From contig CAJUFQ010000002.1 of the NCBI GenBank assembly GCA_910585625.1, positions 25,004 to 89,003 on the forward strand: a stretch of DNA of 64,000 nucleotides, written 5' to 3'. Below the pieces are notes generated by a model. The model ran no database searches. It was not told where the DNA came from and saw only the letters and a program-made list of their open reading frames with translations. Shown here piece by piece: positions 16,847 through 24,946 of the stretch (within the stretch, counting starts at the first letter, position 1; every line of letters starts with the position of its first letter). The DNA comes from an uncultured Lachnospiraceae bacterium. Lineage in GTDB: Bacteria; Bacillota; Clostridia; Lachnospirales; Lachnospiraceae. The translations under genes and the position numbers were made by a program.

Positions 16847-17125
16847 TCAAGGCATCTGGCTTATTTCTCTCCCATTTATGATAAAATTCAGTATCTTGCT
16901 GATGAGAGCGTACTTGGCTGCTGCTTCCTGATAGGAGGACACATTGTCCATAATTGTCCTGCCCCTCGCCTCTTTTTCAAATCTCCAGATATTCAGCATG
17001 TCATTCAGGACAGCATCGTGTCTTTGCCCATCCTGCATGTGCAGGTATAGGCCATTGATATCCCCATTTGCCAGATACCTGGCAATTACGCCATTCTCAT
17101 TAATTTCTTTATGTTCTCCAGACAT
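16847..17125 (-). CDS. Hypothetical protein, 92 aa
   Basis: This small, mixed-charge, probably helical protein has no recognised motif. The frame starts at 17125 inside the end of the preceding methyltransferase gene (40-base overlap); a later start would shorten it, and no strong ribosome site fixes it. It ends 16 bases before the next small gene. It is kept as a gene because the operon is otherwise gapless here, the minus-strand frame has ordinary protein composition, and no other gene occupies the interval. The function is unknown. Confidence 0.5.
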   Translation of the reverse strand: MSGEHKEINENGVIARYLANGDINGLYLHMQDGQRHDAVLNDMLNIWRFEKEARGRTIMDNVSSYQEAAAKYALISKILNFIINGREISQMP

Positions 17126-18786
17126 GCCTGTTTGTTCCCTCCACGGTATATCTTTCCTTCTTCTACGTGGGCCATATCCACGACTGTATCCAAAAACATG
17201 CCTTCCAGCATCCTATAATTGTTCCATGCTGAAACCAGGTTATATTTTATGCCCACCTCGTTGAGTGAGATAATCTTATCCACCCACTGATAGGAGAAAT
17301 AAAACTCCTTCACCGCCCGGTAAAAAATGAAATTAGCCGGAACAGATTCCAATACCCATTCCTGGTCGAACCATACTAAGTCGCCGTCCGCATTAAAGGC
17401 ATTGCGCAGAATCATGTCAAGATAGCCTACCCGCAGGATAGGGCCATACTTCTCAGGAGAGCTGTCCTTGTCAATATCCATCGTGCAGATAATGTTCTCT
17501 TCCGCAGCAATATGTTCGGAAGACGCCAGGATTTCCTGATATACCCTGTCTAAGATCCGGTAAAATTCAAATTTGTTTTTCCGTCTGCATGCATCCAGCA
17601 GCCGCTCCTCCGCCAATTCCCACTTAACATATTCAGAGACAAGCCTGCCATCCAAAAGCTGTGCGGGCAGAACCTTTCTGCCTCTTTTTTCCAGGACGCT
17701 CCCATTTTTACTAATCTGCGCTACATGGGCTGCGCCCTCCTCGTACAGCGGAAACTTCTCCACCGTACCGTCCTTCGTGAATACCGTGGCAATGCGGTAT
17801 TTCAAGAGCCTTTCAGAGCTTAAGGAACACCGGGTAACTTTCCCAAGATCCTCGCTGTCGGAACATTCCACCAAGAAGGAATTCGCGAAAAACTCAAACG
17901 CGCCGTTCGCAATGACATCCTTGTAAATTGCCATTTCATCTGCCACCAGGGTAATCTTGTCCGGGATATAATATGGCAGCAAATTATGCATATTTTCATT
18001 ATCCGGAAGGCTGTCCTGGGAATACACGATGGTCGGCAGCTTATAATCCGGCATCGGGTAGTAAAAGAAGGTATTCGCAAAACCACTGTCTTTTACCAGC
18101 TCCTCCAGCTCTTTCCTGGCAAAAGTCCTCACTTTCCTATCTGAAAGCGTATATTGGTTCATGCCCTCAAAGGGCACCCCGGTATGGTCTTCTCTGGCTC
18201 CGCACCAGTATTTCAGCCCATATTTGTTCTCAATGGCAATCAGAAGCTTGCCATCCGGCTTAAGAAGCTTCTTAATCTCCATCAGGAAATCCAGGTAAGG
18301 GTTGTCCGTGTCAGTGAACGTCCCCTGGTATTCCAGGACCCCAATCAGCGTGATATAGTCGAACTTCTTGTCAAACTTAATGTCATTGAGATTGCCCACA
18401 ATGATTTCCAGGTTTTCTTTTTCCCTGCACCGAAGCAAAGCCGCCGCTGCCCTCCGCTTGGAAAGTTCCACTGCCGTCACGTCATGGCATTTGTCGCAGA
18501 GGACGCTGGTAATCGCGCCCAGCCCGCATCCGATTTCCAGTACGCTGCCCTCCTTGTCAAACGGATACCAGTTGAGGATATTCTTCCTCAGATGCGTGAG
18601 GTGATAGTAAGTAGGCCAGCTCATCTTGTTCAGGATAGCATCCGTATATTTCTCCGGCTCGTTCTCTGCAATTATGTTAATAATCGTATCTTCCACCGGC
18701 CCGTCGGAATACAAATCCTCGTCCTTGTACCATTCCAAGTTAAATTTAGGCTTCGGGTTAAGCTTCTCTATCAGCTCATTGTACAT
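17086..18786 (-). CDS. Class I SAM-dependent methyltransferase with long C-terminal domain, 566 aa
   Basis: Motif I is VLEIGCGLGAITSVLCDK near residue 85, with TAVELSKRRAAAA as the next strand and FDYITLIGVLEY as motif IV, so residues 40-270 form a class I methyltransferase. Residues about 290-566 form an extra domain with FLVECSD and DLVWFDQEWVL segments that I do not recognise. ILNKMSWPTYYHLTHLR precedes the fold, as in large glycan-cluster methyltransferases. The ATG at 18786 has AGGAGG 7 bases upstream; an extension to 18831 would lie inside the previous gene. It overlaps its upstream neighbour by 11 bases. A glycan or carrier-bound substrate is likely but unproven. Confidence 0.8.
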   Translation of the reverse strand: MYNELIEKLNPKPKFNLEWYKDEDLYSDGPVEDTIINIIAENEPEKYTDAILNKMSWPTYYHLTHLRKNILNWYPFDKEGSVLEIGCGLGAITSVLCDKCHDVTAVELSKRRAAAALLRCREKENLEIIVGNLNDIKFDKKFDYITLIGVLEYQGTFTDTDNPYLDFLMEIKKLLKPDGKLLIAIENKYGLKYWCGAREDHTGVPFEGMNQYTLSDRKVRTFARKELEELVKDSGFANTFFYYPMPDYKLPTIVYSQDSLPDNENMHNLLPYYIPDKITLVADEMAIYKDVIANGAFEFFANSFLVECSDSEDLGKVTRCSLSSERLLKYRIATVFTKDGTVEKFPLYEEGAAHVAQISKNGSVLEKRGRKVLPAQLLDGRLVSEYVKWELAEERLLDACRRKNKFEFYRILDRVYQEILASSEHIAAEENIICTMDIDKDSSPEKYGPILRVGYLDMILRNAFNADGDLVWFDQEWVLESVPANFIFYRAVKEFYFSYQWVDKIISLNEVGIKYNLVSAWNNYRMLEGMFLDTVVDMAHVEEGKIYRGGNKQACLENIKKLMRMA

Positions 18787-19441
18787 GATTGTCCCTCCTA
18801 TATGTCTCAACAAATTTATCTCTTTCTCCATAATAATTACTCAGGTTAAGTATTCCGTCATCATGGATGCACCAAGGCTTTTCCATATGCGGAACCACCA
18901 CCTGGTATCCCTGTTTTCGGAACTCCATGCTCTGGGAAACATCATAAAAATCCCATTTCTGAAAAACATCCTCTCGCCAGGGGATATCATACTGGGTGGC
19001 CATGAGGAATCCGTCAATGGCCTCTACGGGCTGATATCTGCCCTCTACCTCGCCGCATATGGCTTCCTGGGCAAGTATGATGGGATTGGCGTACAGCTTG
19101 CCAATCCGTTCTCCATGCCACATAATGGCTGTCTCCCCCAGCCTGGGAGCCCCCACCATGCCAATCATGCCGATTTTAGGGTCGGCAAATATCCCTAATA
19201 TATCCTTGATGAATCCTGCATGCACGATGAAAACATCCTGATGCATATACACTTTATATTTTGCATCTGAGGAACTCATAGCCTCGTTGTAACCAGAAGT
19301 TATGGATTCCGCTTCCCGTATGGTGATAACGTCCCTGCCAAATCCCTCCGGCAGCTCTATACGTTCAATATATGACATGCATTCTTCCTCATACAACTCA
19401 TCATTGACGCACATGATGAATGCTATTTTTCTGTCATCCAT
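18776..19441 (-). CDS. Glycosyltransferase-like protein (GT-A, PF13712-like), 221 aa
   Basis: The protein begins RKIAFIMCVNDELYEEECMSYI, has SITSGYNEAMSSSDAKYKVYMHQDVFI around residues 48-75, and later GMIGMVGAPRLG. This matches small bacterial family 2-like glycosyltransferases in which MHQDV replaces the DxD motif. It is cytoplasmic, with no membrane segment. It follows the unknown 227-residue gene by 3 bases and overlaps the next methyltransferase gene by 11 bases. Related proteins are common in flagellin glycosylation and capsule clusters. The donor is unknown, and it could act on the protein or on a glycan. Confidence 0.75.
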   Translation of the reverse strand: MDDRKIAFIMCVNDELYEEECMSYIERIELPEGFGRDVITIREAESITSGYNEAMSSSDAKYKVYMHQDVFIVHAGFIKDILGIFADPKIGMIGMVGAPRLGETAIMWHGERIGKLYANPIILAQEAICGEVEGRYQPVEAIDGFLMATQYDIPWREDVFQKWDFYDVSQSMEFRKQGYQVVVPHMEKPWCIHDDGILNLSNYYGERDKFVETYRRDNHVQ

Positions 19442-19444
19442 ATC

Positions 19445-20128
19445 TCAAATCCCCCACTTCCTGCGGTATCCAGCCAGAATCGCCGTCGGCTCTTTGATCC
19501 TGCCGATACAATTTGCCGCACTTTCTGCCTGTCCTGTAATGATGCAGATATCCGCCATCTCACAATATACGACTTCTTCCCCTGGGCAGAGCTGATCCAG
19601 ATAATTGAGCATGGCAAAGGCTTGCGCGAACCTCCGTTTTTCTTTGAGCAGCATCGCCATTTTAAGCGCTGCGTCCCCTTTCTCGAAAGAGGAGGTGTAT
19701 ATGAGGTGCATCAAAAAATAAGAGGATACCGGATTTTTCTCCAAAAAATCCAGAAATAAGTCATTCTCATCAAAAAATTCCAGCTTCCACATCACGAATT
19801 TGGCCTGCAGGAAACGCCGCCTCGCCTCCTTCATGGTATGGATGCCGGCCAGAATATTCTCCTCACAGTGATTCTTCCGTTCATCACGGTAGATGCATAG
19901 GACAACGTTCATAATCGCCGCCTCTGAGTCCAGGTTACAGACCTTGCGGAATTTATCTGTCTCTTGGTAGCTCAGCAGTTCCTCATACGCCTTCTTCTCG
20001 AGAAAACAGTCTATTTCTTCCCGATAATTGGCATATTCCTGCCGAAGCCTTGCATTCTCTTTTTCCCGCCGCCTTTCTTTCGTTACCTTCTCCTCTGCAC
20101 AGGCTCTCTCTATCCCATCCGTACCCAT
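19445..20128 (-). CDS. Hypothetical helical protein, first gene of the glycan operon
   Basis: The 227-residue protein starts with a charged, probably coiled-coil stretch (EEKVTKERRREKENARLRQ) and continues as amphipathic helices resembling degenerate TPR-like repeats (for example FAQAFAMLNYLDQL and VVYCEMADICIITGQ near the C-terminus). There is no signal peptide or membrane span. GGAGG lies 6 bases before the ATG. It is the promoter-proximal gene of the minus-strand run, back to back with the plus-strand glycosyltransferases. A scaffold or protein-binding role would fit the helical repeats, but the family is not recognised. Confidence 0.65.
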   Translation of the reverse strand: MGTDGIERACAEEKVTKERRREKENARLRQEYANYREEIDCFLEKKAYEELLSYQETDKFRKVCNLDSEAAIMNVVLCIYRDERKNHCEENILAGIHTMKEARRRFLQAKFVMWKLEFFDENDLFLDFLEKNPVSSYFLMHLIYTSSFEKGDAALKMAMLLKEKRRFAQAFAMLNYLDQLCPGEEVVYCEMADICIITGQAESAANCIGRIKEPTAILAGYRRKWGI

Positions 20129-20168
20129 CTGCTTCCTCCCTATCGAACAAGAAATTGCTCACGTTGCC

Positions 20169-20196
20169 TTGGTTTTTCCGCAATCTATGATATAAT
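20169..20196 (+). promoter_or_regulatory. Candidate sigma-A promoter of the glycosyltransferase trio
   Basis: TTGGTT at 20169-20174 and TATAAT at 20191-20196 are separated by 16 bases, and a TG one base before the -10 makes an extended -10 (TGATATAAT). It points at the first plus-strand glycosyltransferase, whose ATG at 20274 has GGAGG 6 bases upstream. A clear promoter for the divergent minus-strand operon was not found in the same 145-base gap. Confidence 0.6.
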
Positions 20197-20202
20197 ATGG
20201 AA

Positions 20203-20232
20203 AACTGATACGTTCCTTTCAGACTATCAGTT
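20203..20232. other. Inverted repeat in the divergent intergenic region
   Basis: AACTGATA and TATCAGTT form an 8-base perfect inverted repeat with a 14-base loop. It sits just downstream of the plus-strand promoter and between the divergent glycan operon and the glycosyltransferase trio. It could be a regulator-binding site shared by both operons or a leader hairpin. There is no T-tract, so it is not a typical terminator. Confidence 0.4.
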
Positions 20233-20273
20233 CCTATAAAGATATATTATACACTATTTCCTGGAGGTAAGCT

Positions 20274-21443
20274 ATGCATTTTTTATTTATCCGCGTAAAA
20301 AATTCCAGCTATGATATTCCCTGGACATTACTGGAAATGGGGAAACAGGTAGACATCTACCCCCATGCCGAATTCGATCCGCTGGTCCCCATTCCTGAGC
20401 AGTTTGAGATACTGGAACAGTTCCTGTCCGGGCATGAGTTCAACTGCCTGATTTCTTATCTTTTTGTGCCGGAAATATCCGATATCTGCCAGCAGATGGG
20501 GCTTACTTATATTGGCTGGGTTTATGATTCCCCGCTGATGTCCCTGTTCCACCCGGCAGTGAAAAATCCCTGCAACTATCTGTTCGTTTTTGACCGCGCA
20601 GAATATGAACATATGCTGCCTTACGGCATTCCCCATCTGTACTATCTTCCGCTGGGAGTGAACCTCTCGCGTACCGGCGCGCTCAATATCAGCCCGGAAG
20701 ACGAGGAACAGTTTACCTGTGATATATCTTTTATTGGCAACCTCTATGAGCAGAATTCTTATAACAGTTTTATTTCCCAGTTCCCGGAATCTATTGCCGC
20801 GGAACTCAAACTATACCTTTTAAAAAACCTCTGCAGATGGCACGACGTCAGGCCCTGGCCCAGGGTGTCTGAGAAAGCGGCGGCGTTTATGTCTGAAACC
20901 TTCGGCGCCAATTTCTGGAACCGCCAGCATATGGATCTTGACTTATACCTGGGGCTTTTGTTCCTTTCTCGGAAGCTTGCGGAAATGGAGCGGATTACGG
21001 TACTGAATGCCCTTTCAGAACATCATACCGTCGATTTGTATACCCGCAGCAGCCGCCGTAATCTTCCAAAAGTGCAAGTACATGAGGGGGTTGATTATTA
21101 TACGGAGATGAACAAGATTTTCTACTTAAGCCGCATCAACCTTAATATCACGCTTCCCTCCATTGAAACCGGCTTGCCTCAGCGAATCCTCGACATCATG
21201 GGCTCCGGGGGCTTCGTATTGACCAATTACCAACAGGAAATTGAAGATTACTTTGAGATTGGTAAGGAGATTGAAGTCTTTCACGACTTGGACGAGCTGC
21301 TGGAAAAAACCTCCTATTACCTTTCTCATGAGAAGGAACGGCTACGGATTGCAATGGGCGGATATCAGAAAGTCCGCGAGCGCTTTTCCTATATGCATCA
21401 GCTGCAGCAAATACTAAAAACCGTTGAGGAGGACAAACCATGA
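20274..21443 (+). CDS. CgeB/DUF3880-type glycosyltransferase, paralog 1 of 3
   Basis: The 389-residue GT-B-like protein has an N-terminal domain with IGWVYDSPLMSLFHP and YLFVFDRAEYE (about 80-125), then TCDISFIGNLYE, and a C-terminal domain with INLNITLPSIETGLPQRILDIMGSGGFVLTN (about 280-315), which would bind the nucleotide sugar. The same landmarks recur in the next two genes. GGAGG lies 6 bases before the ATG. Its stop overlaps the next start (ATGA), so translation is coupled. Proteins of this type are frequent beside flagellin genes in motile Clostridia, and this trio points directly at flagellin. It probably glycosylates flagellin or extends its glycan; the sugar is unknown. Confidence 0.82.
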   Translation: MHFLFIRVKNSSYDIPWTLLEMGKQVDIYPHAEFDPLVPIPEQFEILEQFLSGHEFNCLISYLFVPEISDICQQMGLTYIGWVYDSPLMSLFHPAVKNPCNYLFVFDRAEYEHMLPYGIPHLYYLPLGVNLSRTGALNISPEDEEQFTCDISFIGNLYEQNSYNSFISQFPESIAAELKLYLLKNLCRWHDVRPWPRVSEKAAAFMSETFGANFWNRQHMDLDLYLGLLFLSRKLAEMERITVLNALSEHHTVDLYTRSSRRNLPKVQVHEGVDYYTEMNKIFYLSRINLNITLPSIETGLPQRILDIMGSGGFVLTNYQQEIEDYFEIGKEIEVFHDLDELLEKTSYYLSHEKERLRIAMGGYQKVRERFSYMHQLQQILKTVEEDKP

Positions 21444-22627
21444 GACTGCTTTTTTACCGCTATGGCAGCATCTGTGAGCCGGATGTCATTGATGGATTTC
21501 AGGAACTAGGGCATACTGTGGCGGAAATCACTACGGAAATAACCAACAAATCTCTCTCTCCGCAGGAATCCATCCAGATTGTCAGCAACACCCTGCTGGA
21601 ACATCCGGCAGATTTTGTGTTCAGCATTAACTTTTTCCCATTCTTAAGCGAAGTATGCAACATCTTCAAGATTCCCTACCTCTGCTGGAGCGTGGACTCG
21701 CCGGTCATGGAACTGTTTGCAACTTCCATCACGCATCCGTGCAACCGTATTTTCCTGTTTGACCGGGCACAGTATGGAGAAATCGAACCTCTGAACCCGG
21801 GCCATGTGTTCCATCTGCCCCTGGCAGTCAACATCAAGCAGAAGCAAGGCAGTATCTGCGCCGCTTCTGCCCACGCGCGCAGAAAATTTTCTTCTGATAT
21901 TTCATTTGTGGGTTCACTCTATACAGAAAAATGCCCGTATGACAGGCTGGACAATCCCCCGGACTACCTGCTGGGCTACCTGAATGGGCTGATGGAGGCG
22001 CAGCTTCGGATTTACGGCGGGTTTCTCGTAGAGGATCTGCTGACGGATGAGATGGTAGAAGAATTCAAGGCACATTTGCCGGGATTCTTCACCTATCCCT
22101 TCGATTCTTACCTGACAGATAAAAAAACCACGGCACAGCTCTATATCGGCAGCAAGATTTCTGCCATGGAACGGCTGCGGGTAATGGAGCTACTGTCAGC
22201 ACGGTTTGCGGTAGACCTTTATACGGCAAGCGATACTTCCAGCCTGCCTCATGTCCGCAACTGCGGCCTGGCAAAGACGCTGGAAGAAATGCCCATCATT
22301 TTCCACAACAGCAAAATCAACCTAAACATTACTTCCAAGCCCATCCGCAGCGGCCTGCCATTGCGCATTTTTGATATTTTAGGGTGCGGCGGTTTCCTAC
22401 TTACGAACTTCCAGCCAGAACTGCCGGAATTTTTCACGCCGGATGAAGATCTTGTATATTATGAGAATTTGGAAGACCTCGCCGCCAAGGCAGAATATTA
22501 TCTGCATCATGAGTCCCGGCGGAAGGAAATTGCAGAACACGGCTTTGAAACAGTAAAGACATATCATACCTATCCCATCCGCTTGGAGCAGATGCTGGGT
22601 ATGGCTTTCCGACAGGATGTTGATTGA
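21440..22627 (+). CDS. CgeB/DUF3880-type glycosyltransferase, paralog 2 of 3
   Basis: The 395-residue paralog carries the same landmarks as its neighbours: CWSVDSPVMELFATS, RIFLFDRAQYGEI, SDISFVGSLYTE, and INLNITSKPIRSGLPLRIFDILGCGGFLLTN near residues 290-320. It starts within the stop of the preceding gene, with GAGGAGG upstream. The C-terminal domain is better conserved among the three than the N-terminal acceptor side, as expected for tandem transferases that add successive sugars. It has no membrane segment. The specific linkage cannot be told. Confidence 0.82.
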   Translation: MRLLFYRYGSICEPDVIDGFQELGHTVAEITTEITNKSLSPQESIQIVSNTLLEHPADFVFSINFFPFLSEVCNIFKIPYLCWSVDSPVMELFATSITHPCNRIFLFDRAQYGEIEPLNPGHVFHLPLAVNIKQKQGSICAASAHARRKFSSDISFVGSLYTEKCPYDRLDNPPDYLLGYLNGLMEAQLRIYGGFLVEDLLTDEMVEEFKAHLPGFFTYPFDSYLTDKKTTAQLYIGSKISAMERLRVMELLSARFAVDLYTASDTSSLPHVRNCGLAKTLEEMPIIFHNSKINLNITSKPIRSGLPLRIFDILGCGGFLLTNFQPELPEFFTPDEDLVYYENLEDLAAKAEYYLHHESRRKEIAEHGFETVKTYHTYPIRLEQMLGMAFRQDVD

Positions 22628-22662
22628 CTTATTCAGAAAGATAACTTTTCAGGAGGATTTTT

Positions 22663-23841
22663 ATGGACATTTTATTTATTGACTGGGAATGTTTTGGCAA
22701 AGTGGACGCCGTCTTCACCTTCGAGCAGCTAGGCTACAAGCTGACCATGTTTTCCCACAAAGACTACCAGCAGCGCATCAGCCCGGAATTTGACAAAGAC
22801 TTTGACGATGCTGTCCGGCACAAGAAGTTCAAGTTCTGCTTTTCTTTTAACTTCTATCCGGTGGTTGCGGAAGGATGTAAACGGCACGACATCCCATATC
22901 TTGCACTGGTATACGACAGCCCTTATGTGCCGTTGTACTCCTACACTATCATCTATCCCACAAACCATGTGTTCCTATTTGACAAGCAGGAATACCTGAA
23001 ACTGCAGGGCATGGGCATCCGCACTGTGCATTATACGCCTCTTCCTGTCAATGCCACGATTATCGACTTCCTTGCGAAAAAGCAGTTTGACCGTGGGAAA
23101 TGTACCTGTGACGTTTCTTTTGTAGGCGCCTTATACAATGAAGCCCACAATTTCTACGAGAGGCTTGCCAACGTCAATGCATATACCAAAGGCTATCTGG
23201 ACGCCGTCATCGAAGCGCAGCTTAAGATTTATGGCTATAACTTCCTGGAAGAAGTGCTGACCGGAGACGTCCTACAGGAAATGCTCCGAGTCTCACCTTA
23301 TGCCAGTGACAGATACGGCGTAGAAACACCGGAATATATCTATGCCAATTATTACCTGGGACGTAAAGTCACTTCCCTGGAACGCATCCGGCTATTGACT
23401 GCAATCGGCGAGCGGTTCCCCAATAAGCTCAAGCTCTTCACGCTGAACAAAAAAGCACGGATTCCCCATGTCCGCAACATGGGCGCGACAGATTACTATG
23501 CAGAGATGCCTTATGTCTTCGCCAACAGCAAGATTAACCTAAACATTACGTTAAAGAGCATACAATCCGGCATCCCTCTGCGTGCCATGGACATTATGGG
23601 CGCAGGAGGCTTCCTGCTGACGAACTTCCAGGCAGACTTCCTGGACTACTTCATCCCGGATGAAGATTTTGTCTATTACAATGACGCAGACGATTTACTG
23701 GATAAGATAGAATACTACCTCTCCCATGAGAAGGAGCGGAAAGAAATTGCCCGGAACGGCCATCAGAAAGTGAAGGAAAACCATAGTTTTGAAAAGCGCT
23801 TCCGTCACATGCTGACCGTCACCGGATTACAAGAACAATAG
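22663..23841 (+). CDS. CgeB/DUF3880-type glycosyltransferase, paralog 3 of 3
   Basis: The 392-residue paralog has LALVYDSPYVPLYSY, HVFLFDKQEYLKL, TCDVSFVGALYNE and INLNITLKSIQSGIPLRAMDIMGAGGFLLTN. AGGAGG lies 7 bases before the ATG. It ends on the first bases of a strong bidirectional hairpin and faces flagellin tail to tail across 100 bases. It is closer to paralog 2 than to paralog 1 around the DIMGxGGF motif. It probably shares the role of its neighbours in flagellin glycan assembly. Confidence 0.82.
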   Translation: MDILFIDWECFGKVDAVFTFEQLGYKLTMFSHKDYQQRISPEFDKDFDDAVRHKKFKFCFSFNFYPVVAEGCKRHDIPYLALVYDSPYVPLYSYTIIYPTNHVFLFDKQEYLKLQGMGIRTVHYTPLPVNATIIDFLAKKQFDRGKCTCDVSFVGALYNEAHNFYERLANVNAYTKGYLDAVIEAQLKIYGYNFLEEVLTGDVLQEMLRVSPYASDRYGVETPEYIYANYYLGRKVTSLERIRLLTAIGERFPNKLKLFTLNKKARIPHVRNMGATDYYAEMPYVFANSKINLNITLKSIQSGIPLRAMDIMGAGGFLLTNFQADFLDYFIPDEDFVYYNDADDLLDKIEYYLSHEKERKEIARNGHQKVKENHSFEKRFRHMLTVTGLQEQ

Positions 23842-23882
23842 GAAAGGCCTTGTCACACTTTCGCGTGACAAGGCCTTTCCTA
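23839..23882. terminator. Bidirectional rho-independent terminator
   Basis: A perfect 18-base inverted repeat (TAGGAAAGGCCTTGTCAC and its complement) with an 8-base loop begins at the stop codon of the third glycosyltransferase. It separates that operon from convergent flagellin. T-tracts are weak on both sides, but the stem is very stable. Confidence 0.8.
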
Positions 23883-23892
23883 TAAGGTTAAA

Positions 23893-23919
23893 AACGAGGC
23901 CGGGAAACCCGACCTCGTT
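23893..23919 (-). terminator. Flagellin terminator
   Basis: A 12-base stem (AACGAGGCCGGG with its near-complement, one wobble) and a 3-base loop lie 23 bases after the flagellin stop. On the minus strand a short T-run (TTTTAA) follows, as expected for a rho-independent terminator of a highly expressed single-gene transcript. Confidence 0.75.
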
Positions 23920-23941
23920 CTCATGATAGTCACTACTATGA

Positions 23942-24754
23942 TTAGCCAAGTAAGGACAAAACGCCCTGGTTAGACTGATTAGCCTGTGCAAGCATAGACT
24001 GGCCAGCCTGTGCAAGAATGTTGTTCTTGCTGTACTCAACCATCTCTTCTGCCATATCAACGTCACGGATACGAGACTCAGCAGCAGATGTGTTCTCGGA
24101 AATGTTATCCAAGTTAGAGATTGTATGCTCTAATCTGTTCTGAAGAGCGCCGAGGTAAGATCTCTGATCAGATACTAACTTGATAGCGCTCTGGATTGCA
24201 TTCATAGCGGAACCAGCAGCTGCATAAGAGCTAACTTCCAGTCCTGTAACACCCAATGTACCAGCGTCCATGTTGCTGATGTGGATGGAAATCTTCTGTC
24301 CAGATAAGGAACCTACCTGAAGGTTCTTGCCTGTGAATGTTCCGTCTAACAGGTTCATGGTGTTGAACTGTGTTGTAGACTGAATTCTTGTGATTTCAGA
24401 CTGTAACTGCTGAATTTCCTTGTTGATAGCGTCGCGGTCAACAGAGGTGTTGCTGTCGTTAGCTGCCTGTGTAGCCAGCTCGTTCATTCTCTGAAGGATG
24501 GAGTGAGCTTCGTTCAAAGCACCTTCAGCAACCTGGATTAAGGAAACACCGTCCTGAGCGTTAGAAGAAGCTTTGTTCAAGCCTTTAATCTGCTGTCTCA
24601 TTTTCTCAGAAATAGATAATCCAGCAGCGTCATCGCCTGCGCGGTTGATTCTGTAACCAGAAGATAATTTCTCAGTTGACTTTGCCTGATTGCCAGTTGT
24701 GATGCCTAACATTCTGTTAGCGTTCATAGCTGTAAGATTGTGTTGTACTACCAT
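23942..24754 (-). CDS. hag: Flagellin
   Basis: The 270-residue protein starts MVVQHNLTAMNANRML and has SSGYRINRAGDDAAGLSISEKMR (33-55). The C-terminus is NISENTSAAESRIRDVDMAEEM...QAGQSMLAQANQSNQGVLSLLG. Both D0/D1 termini are intact and the centre is short, so the D2/D3 outer domains are absent, like B. subtilis Hag. AAGGAGG sits 8 bases before the ATG; a frame reaching 24796 would run through the regulatory leader. The centre has several serines and threonines that could carry O-glycans, fitting the glycosylation genes on its downstream side. Expression is probably sigma-28 dependent and CsrA-repressed, with FliW and FliS, encoded further along, acting as partners. Confidence 0.97.
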   Translation of the reverse strand: MVVQHNLTAMNANRMLGITTGNQAKSTEKLSSGYRINRAGDDAAGLSISEKMRQQIKGLNKASSNAQDGVSLIQVAEGALNEAHSILQRMNELATQAANDSNTSVDRDAINKEIQQLQSEITRIQSTTQFNTMNLLDGTFTGKNLQVGSLSGQKISIHISNMDAGTLGVTGLEVSSYAAAGSAMNAIQSAIKLVSDQRSYLGALQNRLEHTISNLDNISENTSAAESRIRDVDMAEEMVEYSKNNILAQAGQSMLAQANQSNQGVLSLLG

Positions 24755-24762
24755 AATATATT

Positions 24763-24795
24763 CCTCCTTGAATGTACTGCAGCTTCCATGCTGCA
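24763..24795 (-). promoter_or_regulatory. Putative CsrA-binding leader of flagellin mRNA
   Basis: On the minus strand a perfect 6-base stem (TGCAGC/GCTGCA, 24778-24795) displays ATGGAA in its loop, so a GGA is presented in a hairpin. Fifteen bases or so later the ribosome site AAGGAGGA supplies a second GGA at 24763-24769. CsrA is known to bind exactly this pair of sites in the hag leader of B. subtilis and block translation. csrA and fliW are encoded at 29011-29692. Confidence 0.65.
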
Positions 24796-24889
24796 TTTGA
24801 TTTGGGATTGTGACCTTCTCTTCTGGCCGTACGCTCCTTCCGAGTCAATCACTGAAGTTTTAAGTAATTACTTTCTTTACTTGTAACAT

Positions 24890-24916
24890 ATATCGGAGAC
24901 TTTCTTTGATACTTTA
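24890..24916 (-). promoter_or_regulatory. Sigma-28 (SigD/FliA) promoter of flagellin
   Basis: TAAA (complement of 24913-24916), a 15-base spacer, then TCCGATAT (24890-24897) matches the Gram-positive sigma-28 consensus TAAA-N15-GCCGATAA at 10 of 12 positions. It lies about 135 bases upstream of the ATG, leaving room for the CsrA-responsive leader. Confidence 0.85.
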
Positions 24917-24946
24917 CACCTGATTTTCATTTTTTTTAAATTTTTT

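Noticed and set aside
24755..24796. N-terminal extension of flagellin to an ATG at 24796
   Set aside because: The extension covers the CsrA-like hairpin and ribosome site; the universal flagellin N-terminus begins at 24754 with AAGGAGG in front of it.
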